From Gemmatimonadota bacterium (GTDB lineage: Bacteria > Latescibacterota > UBA2968 > UBA8231), in the NCBI GenBank assembly GCA_009841115.1, contig VXML01000079.1:118244-182243 (forward strand): a stretch of DNA of 64,000 nucleotides. Reading direction: 5' to 3'. The notes under the pieces were generated by a model that saw nothing but the letters and a program-made list of their open reading frames with translations, made no database searches and was not told the origin of the DNA. Of this stretch, positions 55,140 through 64,000 are shown in pieces. Every line of letters starts with the position of its first letter. Positions within the stretch are counted from its first letter, which is position 1. A program made the position numbers and the translations under genes.

Positions 55140-56378
55140 TTAAAACTCGTCGAAGCGGATCATTTCCTCTTCGATACCTAGATCGTCGAGCATCCCAAGC
55201 GCGGATTGGAGCATCAGCGGTGGGCCGCACAAGTAATATTCGACGTCTTCAGGAGCGGGGTGATCCTTGAGATAATGGTCGTGCACCACCTGGTGAATAA
55301 AGCCCACATAGCCGTCCCAATTGTCCTCTGGCCGCGGCTCGGACATGGCGATGTGGAAGGTGAAGTTGGGAAACTCCTCTTCGATTTTGCGGAAGTGGTC
55401 CTCGTAGAAGACCTCGTTGGGATTGCGCGCCCCGTACCAATAGGACACCTTGCGCCCCGTCTTGAGCGTGTGGAAGAGGTGGTACAGATGCGAGCGCAAA
55501 GGTGCCATGCCCGCGCCACCGCCGATATAGACCATCTCGCGGTCGGTTTCTTGGATGAAAAACTCGCCGAACGGCCCCGAGATCGTCACCATGTCGCCCG
55601 GCTTGCGGCTGAACACATAGGAAGAGGCAATGCCGGGCGGCACGTCCATCCAGCCGCCCTTTTCGCGGTCGGGCGGCGGGGTAGCGATGCGGATGTTGAG
55701 CATGATGATGTCGCCCTCGGCCGGGTGATTGGCCATTGAATAGGCGCGAAAGACGGGTTCGGTATTGACGAGCTTGAAGTCCCAGACGTTGAAGCGATCC
55801 CAATCGGGGTGAAAGCGCTCGTCAATACCCTCAAAGTCCTTGAAGTCGCACTCAAAGGGCGGCACTTCGATCTGGATAAAGCCGCCGGGCTGGAAATCCA
55901 GCGTTTCGCCCTCGGGGAGCTTGACGACAAATTCCTTGATAAAGGTCGCCACATTGTCATTGGAGACGACTTCGCACTCCCACTTCTTGACCGAGAACAC
56001 TTCGGGCGGCACTTCGATCTTCATGTCCTGCTTGACGTTGACCTGACAGGACAGCCGCACGCCCTCGCTCGCTTCGCGCTTGGTAATGTGGCTGGTCTCG
56101 GTCTGCAAGATATCGCCACCACCCTCGTAGATATTCACCTTACACTGGGCGCAGGTGCCACCGCCACCGCAGGCCGAAGACACGAAGACCTTGTTGTCGG
56201 CCAGCACGTTGAGCAGCTTGCCCCCTGCTGGAACGGAAAGGGCCTTGCTCTCGTCGTCGTTGATGAGGATCCGCACGTTGCCGCTGGGCACCAGCCGGGA
56301 GCGGGCTACCAAGATTATGGTCACTAAGGCCAGCACTACGCCGGTAAACATGCCGACGCCGGAAATAACTTCAGTCAT
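55140..56378 (-). CDS. nqrF: Na+-translocating NADH:quinone reductase subunit F
   Basis: A 412-residue electron-input subunit that oxidises NADH. One N-terminal helix anchors it. A 2Fe-2S ferredoxin domain has Cys70, 76, 79 and 111 ([13 protein letters not shown] and LSCQV). The FAD domain carries [13 protein letters not shown] and the NAD domain carries [17 protein letters not shown] and [17 protein letters not shown]. All cofactor residues I can identify are intact. It follows nqrE after 16 bp. Confidence 0.97.
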   Translation of the reverse strand: MTEVISGVGMFTGVVLALVTIILVARSRLVPSGNVRILINDDESKALSVPAGGKLLNVLADNKVFVSSACGGGGTCAQCKVNIYEGGGDILQTETSHITKREASEGVRLSCQVNVKQDMKIEVPPEVFSVKKWECEVVSNDNVATFIKEFVVKLPEGETLDFQPGGFIQIEVPPFECDFKDFEGIDERFHPDWDRFNVWDFKLVNTEPVFRAYSMANHPAEGDIIMLNIRIATPPPDREKGGWMDVPPGIASSYVFSRKPGDMVTISGPFGEFFIQETDREMVYIGGGAGMAPLRSHLYHLFHTLKTGRKVSYWYGARNPNEVFYEDHFRKIEEEFPNFTFHIAMSEPRPEDNWDGYVGFIHQVVHDHYLKDHPAPEDVEYYLCGPPLMLQSALGMLDDLGIEEEMIRFDEF

Positions 56379-56394
56379 AAGGTGCTCTTTCCTT

Positions 56395-57006
56395 CTATAG
56401 CTGAATACCGGAAAAGGACATAAAGGCCAAAGACATCAGACCCACCGTAATGAAGGTGATCCCGAGGCCGCGTAACCCTGGCGGCACGTCGCTGTACTTC
56501 ATCTTCTCGCGGATGCCCGCCAGCGCGACGATAGCCAGCGCCCAACCAAAGCCCGAGCCAAAGCCAAAGACCACGCTCTCACCTAAGTTGTAGTCGCGCT
56601 CGACCATGAACAGCGAACCGCCTAAAATCGCGCAATTGACGGTAATCAAGGGCAAGAAGATGCCCAGCGCATTGTAGAGGGCCGGCACGAATTTGTCGAG
56701 AAACATCTCGAGGATTTGCACCATGGCGGCGATGATGCCGATGTAGCTAATCAGCCCCACAAAGGTCAAATCCACTCCACTCAAACCCGCCCACGCCAGC
56801 GCGTCCTCTTTGAGCAAGTGCTGGTAGATTAGGTTGTTGGCCGGGACGGTAACCGTCTGCACCACGACTACGGCGATCCCAAGCCCAAACGCCGTCGGCA
56901 CCTCCTTGGAGACCGCTAGAAAAGTACACATCCCCAAAAAGAAGGCCAGCGCCATGTTCTCGACGAACACGGACTTCATAAATATGCTCAGATAGGCTTC
57001 GACCAT
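56395..57006 (-). CDS. nqrE: Na+-translocating NADH:quinone reductase subunit E
   Basis: A 203-residue membrane protein with six helices, half of the NqrD-NqrE pseudo-symmetric pair. The iron-binding cysteines are present: Cys27 in [16 protein letters not shown] and Cys125 in [11 protein letters not shown]. Its closing helix is [20 protein letters not shown]. It lies 6 bp downstream of nqrD and 16 bp upstream of nqrF. Confidence 0.96.
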   Translation of the reverse strand: MVEAYLSIFMKSVFVENMALAFFLGMCTFLAVSKEVPTAFGLGIAVVVVQTVTVPANNLIYQHLLKEDALAWAGLSGVDLTFVGLISYIGIIAAMVQILEMFLDKFVPALYNALGIFLPLITVNCAILGGSLFMVERDYNLGESVVFGFGSGFGWALAIVALAGIREKMKYSDVPPGLRGLGITFITVGLMSLAFMSFSGIQL

Positions 57007-57012
57007 GTTCGG

Positions 57013-57636
57013 TTACTCCTCCTCGACCTGATCGCTCTTCCAACTCCTGAGCGCCCATATAAAAAAGCCAATGATGAAAAACGCACTCGGCGGCAAGAGC
57101 ATCAGGCCGTTGGGCGCGTACCAACCTCCTTCGGCGGCCAATGCAAACATTGGTACCCCAAACAGCGAACCCGACCCGAATAGCTCGCGCAATATGCCGA
57201 CGACCAGCAGAATGACGCTGTAGCCCAAGGCATTGCCCAAACCGTCGAGAAAGCTCAGCCCAGGGCCGTTCTGCGAGGCGAAAGCCTCGGCCCGCCCCAT
57301 AATAATGCAGTTGGTGATAATCAGGCCGACGAAGACCGAGAGCTGTTTGCTAATATCAAAGGCATAGGCGCGCAGGAATTGATCGACGATAATCACCAGC
57401 GAGGCGATGATCGTCATCTGCACGATAATGCGGATATTAGCCGGGATGAAGTTGCGAATCAAGCTGACGGCCATGTTGGAACAACAGAGCACGAAAATGA
57501 CCGCCAAGCACATGGTGACGGTGGTCTCCAGCTTGGTCGTCACCGCCAGTGCCGAGCATATACCGAGGCTCAGCAAGGCAATGGGATTGGAGTCAAAGAG
57601 CGGCCTGAAGAGGACGTCTCTTGGTTTGTCAGCCAT
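57013..57636 (-). CDS. nqrD: Na+-translocating NADH:quinone reductase subunit D
   Basis: A 207-residue membrane protein with six helices. The cluster cysteines are Cys27 in [16 protein letters not shown] and Cys110 in [17 protein letters not shown]. The MPLFDSNP-like start ([16 protein letters not shown]) is typical. It begins immediately after nqrC ends (no gap) and precedes nqrE by 6 bp. Confidence 0.96.
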   Translation of the reverse strand: MADKPRDVLFRPLFDSNPIALLSLGICSALAVTTKLETTVTMCLAVIFVLCCSNMAVSLIRNFIPANIRIIVQMTIIASLVIIVDQFLRAYAFDISKQLSVFVGLIITNCIIMGRAEAFASQNGPGLSFLDGLGNALGYSVILLVVGILRELFGSGSLFGVPMFALAAEGGWYAPNGLMLLPPSAFFIIGFFIWALRSWKSDQVEEE

Positions 57637-58428
57637 TTAACTAACTCCTCGTTCTTTGAGCTTGGCCAGATACGGCCCAAAGGCTTCCGCACCCAGCCAG
57701 TAGCGCAGCATGTCCCTGACGCCGCGCGAGGTAATGGTGGCACCCGACAGCCCATCGACCTGATACTGGGCTTCGGGCCGTCCCTGGACGACCTTGCCCC
57801 TGATCACTTCAATGCGCACGGCACCGCTTTCGTCAAAGGCCTTTTTGCCGTCCCACAGGGCCTTCCAACTCGGGTTATCGACCTCACCCCCCAAACCCGG
57901 AGTCTCGGCGTGCTCGTAGTACACCAGCCCGCGGATGGTATTGAGGTCCCTAGCATCGAGAGCCACAAAGCCGTAGAGCGTTGACCACAACCCTAAGCCG
58001 TGGACGGGCAAGATGACCTTTTTAATCTTGCCCTTCTGCGAGACCAAATACACCGAGGCATGGAGTGCGCGGCGTTTGACGTTGGCAATATCCACATCAG
58101 CCGGTACCACCTCGCTCTGCTCCGGGTCTTTGGCCGCCCGCCGCTGGTCGTACTCAATCGGGTCCACGCCATCGACGTATTCCCCGGTCGCCAAATCGAC
58201 GACGCGAGTATTTATGTTTTGGTACAACTCATCGATGCGCTCGCCGCTGGCGACCTCGCCGGACTTCAGCAGACCCGCGGCCATCAGAATATTGCGCTTC
58301 TTGTCGAGCGTCTTGTTGACCGCCTGGGTCGGCCGCAGCGACACCGCCGCCGCCGATACCAGCACCGAGCAGACAAGGCAAACGCCGAGCGCCACGCCGA
58401 ATGTTCTACTTACTGAATCGTTAGCCAC
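57637..58428 (-). CDS. nqrC: Na+-translocating NADH:quinone reductase subunit C
   Basis: A 263-residue periplasm-facing subunit with one N-terminal helix and a covalent FMN. The flavinylation motif is canonical: GLSGATITSRGV, with Thr231 as the predicted FMN-phosphoester residue. VLPVHGLGLWSTLYGFVALD and HAETPGLGGEVDNPSWKALW are conserved family elements. The transferase ApbE that would attach FMN is not in the window. It lies 14 bp downstream of nqrB. Confidence 0.97.
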   Translation of the reverse strand: MANDSVSRTFGVALGVCLVCSVLVSAAAVSLRPTQAVNKTLDKKRNILMAAGLLKSGEVASGERIDELYQNINTRVVDLATGEYVDGVDPIEYDQRRAAKDPEQSEVVPADVDIANVKRRALHASVYLVSQKGKIKKVILPVHGLGLWSTLYGFVALDARDLNTIRGLVYYEHAETPGLGGEVDNPSWKALWDGKKAFDESGAVRIEVIRGKVVQGRPEAQYQVDGLSGATITSRGVRDMLRYWLGAEAFGPYLAKLKERGVS

Positions 58429-58442
58429 TTTGTCTATCTCTC

Positions 58443-59660
58443 CTAAGAGCTGACAGCAGTGCGGACCAGCCTGCGCTTAATGTTGGCTTGTATTGCCACG
58501 TAGTCGATCGCGGGCGCGAAGACATTGCCAAAGAGAATGGCCAGCATTACGCCCTCGGGGAAGGCCGGGTTGATCACGCGGATCAGCACGGTCATAAAGC
58601 CTATGAGCGCCCCGTACACCCAACGACCGGCCGGAGTCATGCACGCCGACACCGGGTCCGTCGCCATATAGACGCAACCAAAGGCATACCCGCCTAGCAC
58701 CAAATGCCAAGCCGCGTTCATCTGGAACATCGGGTTGGTATCGCTGCCAATCGCGTACAGCAACTCGGCGCAGACGACCGTCGCCACCGTCATACTGACG
58801 ATGATTTGCCAAGAGCCAACCCTAGTCGCGATGAGGATGGCCGCGCCGATCAGACAGGCTATGGTCGATGTTTCTCCCATAGATCCGGGAATCGTGCCCA
58901 AGAAAGCCTGCATCCAAGTCACCGTATTGGTAACGGCCGCCATGCCGTCGGCCGCCGCGGCCCCTAGCGGGGTAGCGTACGTAAAGCCATCGACCGCGAC
59001 CCAAACCGCATCGCCAGTGATCTCGACGGGATACGCAAAGTAGAGAAAAGCCCGCCCGGTCAGCGCTGGATTGAGGAAGTTCTTGCCGGTGCCGCCGAAA
59101 ACCTCTTTACCTATCACCACGCCGAAGCTGATGCCGATGGCTACCTGCCACAGTGGAATGGTCGGCGGCAAGGTCAGGGGAAAGAGCATGCCCGTGACCA
59201 AGAAGCCCTCGTTGATCTCGTGCTTGCGAACCATCGCGAAAAGCCCCTCCCACAGACCACCCACCATATTGCACACCAAAAAGACCGGAAAGAAATAGAG
59301 GAAGCCGTGGAATACGTTAGCCAACGGGTTACCGGGATTGTAGCCGATGCCGAGAATGTCGATGATTATCCCGCGCCATTCGCCCGTTGTGGTGGCCCCC
59401 ATCTGCTGCATGGCCGAATTGATCTGATAGCCCGTGTTCCACATGGCCATGAAGATGCAGGGAACGAGCGCGACGACGACCGTAATCATGGTGCGCTTGA
59501 GGTCAATGCCGTCGCGCACGTGCGTCGGCCCCTCCGTGACGCGACCGGGCGTATATAAAAATGTATCGGCTGCCTCGTATAGAGCGTAAAACTTTTCCAG
59601 CCGCCCCCCCTTGTGGAAAAGAGGCTCGGCCTGATCGAGCAGATCTCGCAACACCTTCAT
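58443..59660 (-). CDS. nqrB: Na+-translocating NADH:quinone reductase subunit B
   Basis: A 405-residue membrane core subunit with about ten helices, carrying FMN and riboflavin and the Na+ path. The start [18 protein letters not shown] and the blocks [39 protein letters not shown] and [20 protein letters not shown] are textbook NqrB. The expected FMN motif SGAT is changed to TYAT ([11 protein letters not shown], Thr230), with Gly replaced by Tyr but the Thr kept. It lies 9 bp downstream of nqrA. Confidence 0.96.
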   Translation of the reverse strand: MKVLRDLLDQAEPLFHKGGRLEKFYALYEAADTFLYTPGRVTEGPTHVRDGIDLKRTMITVVVALVPCIFMAMWNTGYQINSAMQQMGATTTGEWRGIIIDILGIGYNPGNPLANVFHGFLYFFPVFLVCNMVGGLWEGLFAMVRKHEINEGFLVTGMLFPLTLPPTIPLWQVAIGISFGVVIGKEVFGGTGKNFLNPALTGRAFLYFAYPVEITGDAVWVAVDGFTYATPLGAAAADGMAAVTNTVTWMQAFLGTIPGSMGETSTIACLIGAAILIATRVGSWQIIVSMTVATVVCAELLYAIGSDTNPMFQMNAAWHLVLGGYAFGCVYMATDPVSACMTPAGRWVYGALIGFMTVLIRVINPAFPEGVMLAILFGNVFAPAIDYVAIQANIKRRLVRTAVSS

Positions 59661-59669
59661 TGAATGCGT

Positions 59670-61055
<1,386 letters not shown>

Positions 61056-61059
61056 TCAC

Positions 61060-61098
61060 TAAACTGGCCAGTTTAAGCCAGCTAGCTCCACCTGTCAA
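61060..61098 (-). promoter_or_regulatory. nqr operon promoter with a palindromic operator starting at the -10
   Basis: On the minus strand a perfect TTGACA (61098-61093) is followed after exactly 17 bp by TAAACT (61075-61070). A perfect 16-bp palindrome, TAAACTGGCCAGTTTA (61060-61075), begins with that -10 hexamer and would extend over the transcription start. The nqrA ATG is 41 bp further on. The layout is that of a repressible promoter; the regulator is not identified. Confidence 0.7.
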
Positions 61099-61327
61099 GA
61101 AAAATACGACACTAATTCGCCACTGAAGAGTTTTTATGTCTCATAATCGGCCAGATATCAAAGCGCGGGCGCGCCTTCCAGCCCGTTTCCCTCCGCAAAC
61201 AGCCTAAAAATAAAAGCCAAGAAACGCGATGGAGCAAGACATTTGCGCGGCAGATGCGGGCTAGACCTTGCCAAACTGGGTGAAACCTCGGATTTTAGAC
61301 GCTCATTCACCAACTGATCGAGGAATT
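61099..61327. other. Non-coding remainder of the nqrA-bioB divergent gap
   Basis: The rest of the gap upstream of bioB holds no gene that I can see. It should contain the bioB promoter, but no clear -35/-10 pair or riboswitch-like structure stands out. No BirA-type biotin operator was recognised. Confidence 0.3.
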
Positions 61328-62332
61328 ATGAGCCTGAATGCGCCCGCAACGCGCGAGGAAATCGCCGCCCTCTACAAAAGTCCCATACTCGACCTCATAT
61401 ATCGCGCCGCAACCGTCCATCGCGAGCACCACGATCCGCGGCAAGTACAAGTCTGTACCCTGCTGTCGATCAAGACCGGCGGCTGTCCTGAAAATTGCAG
61501 CTATTGCTCGCAGTCGGCTCACTTTGATACGGGCCTCGAACGCCAAGACCTGCTGTCGCTAAATGCCGTGCGCGAAGCCGCCGAGCGCGCCGCAGCCGCG
61601 GGCAGTACGCGCTTCTGCATGGGCGCGGCCTGGCGCCAAATCCGCGACGGCGTGGAATTCGACCGCGTGTTGGACATGGTGCGCACGGTCGCTGCCACCG
61701 GCATGGAAGTCTGCTGCACGTTGGGCATGCTCACCGCCGACCAAGCCCGCCAGTTGCGGGAAGCCGGTCTCCACGCGTACAACCACAACTTGGACACCGG
61801 GGAAAACTACTACCCCGAAATCGTCTCCACTCGCACCTATCGCGACCGCATCGAAACCCTGGGCCACGTCGGCCGCGCCGGGATTTCGGTCTGCTGCGGC
61901 GGCATCTTGGGCATGGGCGAAAGCGAAGACGACCGCATCGACCTGCTCTGCGCGCTATTGCAACTACCAACGCCGCCGGAATCCATACCGGTCAACGCCC
62001 TAGTACCCATCGCCGGTACGCCCCTCGGGGACCGCGAAAAAGTGACCGCGTGGGAGCTCGTCCGCATGATCGCCTGCACCCGCATCCTCTTTCCCACGGC
62101 CATGGTGCGCCTCTCGGCTGGTCGCGACCAGCTCTCGACAGCCGAACAAGCCCTGTGCTTTTTGGCCGGAGCCAATTCCATCTTCTCAGGCGACCGCCTG
62201 TTGACTACTCCCCACCCTGGCACCGACGCCGACCAAGCTCTCTTTGACCTGCTCGACCTAGAAGCGCGGCCGCCGCAAAGCGCTTCAGAGCGCGTCGATC
62301 AGCTCGCAGAAGTAGTCGTAGATCGAAGCTAG
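61328..62332 (+). CDS. bioB: Biotin synthase
   Basis: A 334-residue radical-SAM enzyme that inserts sulfur into dethiobiotin. The SAM-cluster cysteines are Cys53, 57 and 60 in GGCPENCSYCSQSAHF. The second cluster region has RFCMGAAWRQI, MEVCCTLGMLT and YNHNLDTGENYYPEI, and the final SAGRDQLSTAEQALCFLAGA with NSIFSGDRLLTT is intact. The start is the ATG at 61328 with GAGG upstream; the frame extends to 61268. Its last 48 bp overlap the convergent bioA gene. Confidence 0.97.
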   Translation: MSLNAPATREEIAALYKSPILDLIYRAATVHREHHDPRQVQVCTLLSIKTGGCPENCSYCSQSAHFDTGLERQDLLSLNAVREAAERAAAAGSTRFCMGAAWRQIRDGVEFDRVLDMVRTVAATGMEVCCTLGMLTADQARQLREAGLHAYNHNLDTGENYYPEIVSTRTYRDRIETLGHVGRAGISVCCGGILGMGESEDDRIDLLCALLQLPTPPESIPVNALVPIAGTPLGDREKVTAWELVRMIACTRILFPTAMVRLSAGRDQLSTAEQALCFLAGANSIFSGDRLLTTPHPGTDADQALFDLLDLEARPPQSASERVDQLAEVVVDRS

Positions 62333-63568
62333 CTGAGATCGCTCAATGCAATAGGGCGGCAGCACGTACACACTGTTGCCCAGCGGCCGCAGCAGGAATC
62401 CCCGCGCCAAAAATCGCTCCCTCAGCAGCGGCCCCACCTCGTGCAAGTATCCTTCCTCGCCCGCGGCTATCACGTCTGCCGCTACAATCGTACCGCACAC
62501 TCGTACCCGCTTGAGCCGCTGGTGGTCGCGCAGGCGCACCACTTCCTCGCACTGCCAAGACTCTAGGCGGCGGAAAGGCTCGCTAGCGAGCAGATCCAGC
62601 GAAGCCAGCGCGGCCGCGCACCCCAAGGGATTGGCCGTATAGGAGTGCCCGTGATAGAAGGCTTTATCCGGGTCGTCATGATAGAAAGCCGCGAAAATCC
62701 GCTCGCTGCAAACAGTGGCCGCCATGGGCAGAAAGCCGCCGGTCAGCCCCTTGGCCAAGCAGATGATATCCGGTTGGGTCGCGGCTTTCTCACAGGCGAA
62801 GAGCGCCCCGGTGCGCCCAAATCCGGTCAGCACCTCGTCGTAGATGGCCAACACGTCGCATTGGCGCAAAAGCGTCTGCACGGCCGCGAGAAAGTGCGGG
62901 CGGCACATCCGCATACCCCCAGCACCCTGCACCAGCGGCTCGAGTATCATGGCCGCGTACTGGCTAGGATGGTGCGCCAATAACTCCTCCAGCCGCGAGA
63001 GTGCCTGCGCTTCTTTCGCTTCTACTTCCCCATCGCCTTCCCAAGTGGCCGGAAAGGGCACGGCATCCGTCGAAAAGAGCAAGTCGGCAAAAGGGCGCGT
63101 AAAAAGCGAGCGTTCCCCCACCGACATCGCCCCGAGCGTGTCGCCGTGATAGGCCCCCTCGAAACGCAGAAAGCGCGTGCGATCTCGCTCGCCCTGATTG
63201 CGCCAAAACTGATAGGCCAGCTTGAGCGCGACTTCCACGGCCGTCGAGCCGTCATCCGAGTAGAAAACCCACTTCAGCGGCGCGGGCAAGGCATCTACCA
63301 GCCGCCGGGCTAGCTCTTCGGCAGGGCGATGAGTAAACCCGGCCGCTATTACCTGTTCCAGCTCTTTGGCCTGCTCAGCCACCGCCGCAGCGATTTCGGG
63401 CTGGCCGTGGCCGTGCAAAGTCACCCACCAGCTCGAAATGCAGTCGAGAATCTGCCGTCCATCCTCCAACTCTAGCACTGCCCCGCGACCAGCCCGCACC
63501 TGCTGCACCGGCAACGCCGCCTTCATCTGGGTAAAAGGCGACCACACGTGAGAAGTACGCTCAGGCAT
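62285..63568 (-). CDS. bioA: Adenosylmethionine-8-amino-7-oxononanoate aminotransferase
   Basis: A 427-residue class III PLP aminotransferase making 7,8-diaminopelargonate. HVWSPFTQMKAALPVQQV at the start is diagnostic of BioA. SSWWVTLHGHGQPEIAAAV, FYSDDGSTAVEVALKLAYQF and EPLVQGAGGMRMC are conserved, and the PLP lysine is in CLAKGLTGGFLPMAATV. I chose the ATG at 63568, which overlaps the bioD stop by 8 bp, over an upstream start at 63589. The 3' end overlaps bioB on the opposite strand by 48 bp. Confidence 0.97.
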   Translation of the reverse strand: MPERTSHVWSPFTQMKAALPVQQVRAGRGAVLELEDGRQILDCISSWWVTLHGHGQPEIAAAVAEQAKELEQVIAAGFTHRPAEELARRLVDALPAPLKWVFYSDDGSTAVEVALKLAYQFWRNQGERDRTRFLRFEGAYHGDTLGAMSVGERSLFTRPFADLLFSTDAVPFPATWEGDGEVEAKEAQALSRLEELLAHHPSQYAAMILEPLVQGAGGMRMCRPHFLAAVQTLLRQCDVLAIYDEVLTGFGRTGALFACEKAATQPDIICLAKGLTGGFLPMAATVCSERIFAAFYHDDPDKAFYHGHSYTANPLGCAAALASLDLLASEPFRRLESWQCEEVVRLRDHQRLKRVRVCGTIVAADVIAAGEEGYLHEVGPLLRERFLARGFLLRPLGNSVYVLPPYCIERSQLASIYDYFCELIDAL

Positions 63569-64000
63569 GGCAGCCAAAATAGCGATCAAAAAGCGCCCAG
63601 ACCTTGGCAGGTGCTAGGTCTACCCGGCGGTCGATTTCAGCCAGCACAGGCACCTCTCCGTAGTGAGCGATAGCTTGGCAGTTAGCTGGGTTGGGGGGAC
63701 CGTTAACCACCACGCCCAAGAGCGGGCAACCTCGGCGGCGCAATTGGTCCAGCGTCAATAGCGTGTGATTGATGGTGCCCAATTCGCTGCGCGCCACCAC
63801 CAGCACCGGCAACCCTAGCGCGACCATCAGATCGACCATCAGATGCCGATCGTCGAGCGGCACCATGACCCCGCCAGCCCCTTCGACGATCAAGCGCTCC
63901 TGCTTGGGCAGCGCAAAGCGGCTCATCTCGATCTGCACGCCCTCTCGCCGGGCCGCCTCGTGCGGCGACAGGGGGGCGCGCAAGCGATAGGTCTCCGGTA
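63561..64000 (-). CDS. bioD: Dethiobiotin synthetase, N-terminal part missing
   Basis: The last 145 or so codons of BioD run in from beyond the window. The visible part starts with PETYRLRAPLSPHEAARREG, typical for the middle of the enzyme, and continues with LIVEGAGGVMVPLDDRHLMV and VARSELGTINHTLLTLDQLR and VVVNGPPNPAN. The ATP P-loop near the N-terminus is outside the window. The gene overlaps bioA by 8 bp, so bioD and bioA form a biotin operon facing bioB. Confidence 0.95.
   Translation of the reverse strand, partial: PETYRLRAPLSPHEAARREGVQIEMSRFALPKQERLIVEGAGGVMVPLDDRHLMVDLMVALGLPVLVVARSELGTINHTLLTLDQLRRRGCPLLGVVVNGPPNPANCQAIAHYGEVPVLAEIDRRVDLAPAKVWALFDRYFGCHA

Overview
The window is about 64 kb of GC-rich DNA, densely coding on both strands, with short intergenic gaps and no insertion sequence, phage, CRISPR array or rRNA gene that I can see. 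It looks like chromosome from a Gram-negative, respiring, probably uncultured bacterium. The evidence is a complete Na+-translocating NADH:quinone reductase (nqrA-F plus nqrM), an F-type ATP synthase, a lipoprotein thioredoxin and a CBM9/DUF5916 outer-membrane-type barrel. The mix of ThuA-like, GlcD-like, Gfo/Idh/MocA and xylose-isomerase-like genes with DUF6785-like and OPT-like membrane proteins resembles gene content I associate with candidate FCB-group phyla such as Latescibacterota. That placement is inference only.

Layout. 1-1147: 5' part of a RelA/SpoT enzyme on the minus strand. 1418-2331: a NusG-domain-II protein and a Gx transporter. 2356-13471: six same-strand genes, mostly membrane proteins. 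These are a DUF6785-like transporter, a 1583-residue fusion of a degenerate M28-peptidase-like domain with an FtsX/MacB-type permease, an OPT-like protein, a double-domain protein of unknown function, a PqqD-like protein and a PAP2-like membrane protein. recD2 follows. 15736-19013: ThuA-like, GlcD-like and ACC-deaminase/D-cysteine-desulfhydrase-like genes on the minus strand. 19218-22009: an ABC exporter with extra N-terminal domains, plus DUF1854. 22027-25104: a sugar isomerase-like gene, a GT2 glycosyltransferase, map and a small unknown gene. 25183-29216: a TlpA-like lipoprotein and dnaE. 29503-34171: a Trm112-like gene facing a glycolytic series read on the minus strand (comF, PPi-type pfk, pgk, tpiA, secG, tRNA-Leu). 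34349-37362: an M16 protease and tRNA-Met. 37474-45018: a Gfo/Idh oxidoreductase, a toroid-like protein, an XRE-cyclase fusion, thrC and a DUF5916 protein. 45063-47679: a three-gene ABC-2 transporter. 47831-61019: the atp operon directly downstream of the nqr operon, both on the minus strand. 61328-64000: bioB facing bioA and a partial bioD.

How it fits together. The nqr and atp operons make a contiguous energy-conservation block of about 13 kb. NQR should pump Na+, while the ATP synthase c subunit lacks the Na+-binding signature and looks H+-coupled. The phosphofructokinase carries the two residues that mark PPi-dependent enzymes, which fits an energy-sparing glycolysis. The best candidate for an undescribed system is the 2356-13471 membrane cluster. 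It combines two transporter-like proteins, a permease with an apparently dead peptidase domain, and a PqqD/RRE-like protein, but no ATPase. Other points worth checking are the palindrome that starts at the -10 of a strong nqr promoter, an XRE-degenerate cyclase fusion, tandem start-codon repeats upstream of the glycosyltransferase, and operator-like palindromes upstream of the Trm112-like gene and in the relA/NusG-II gap.
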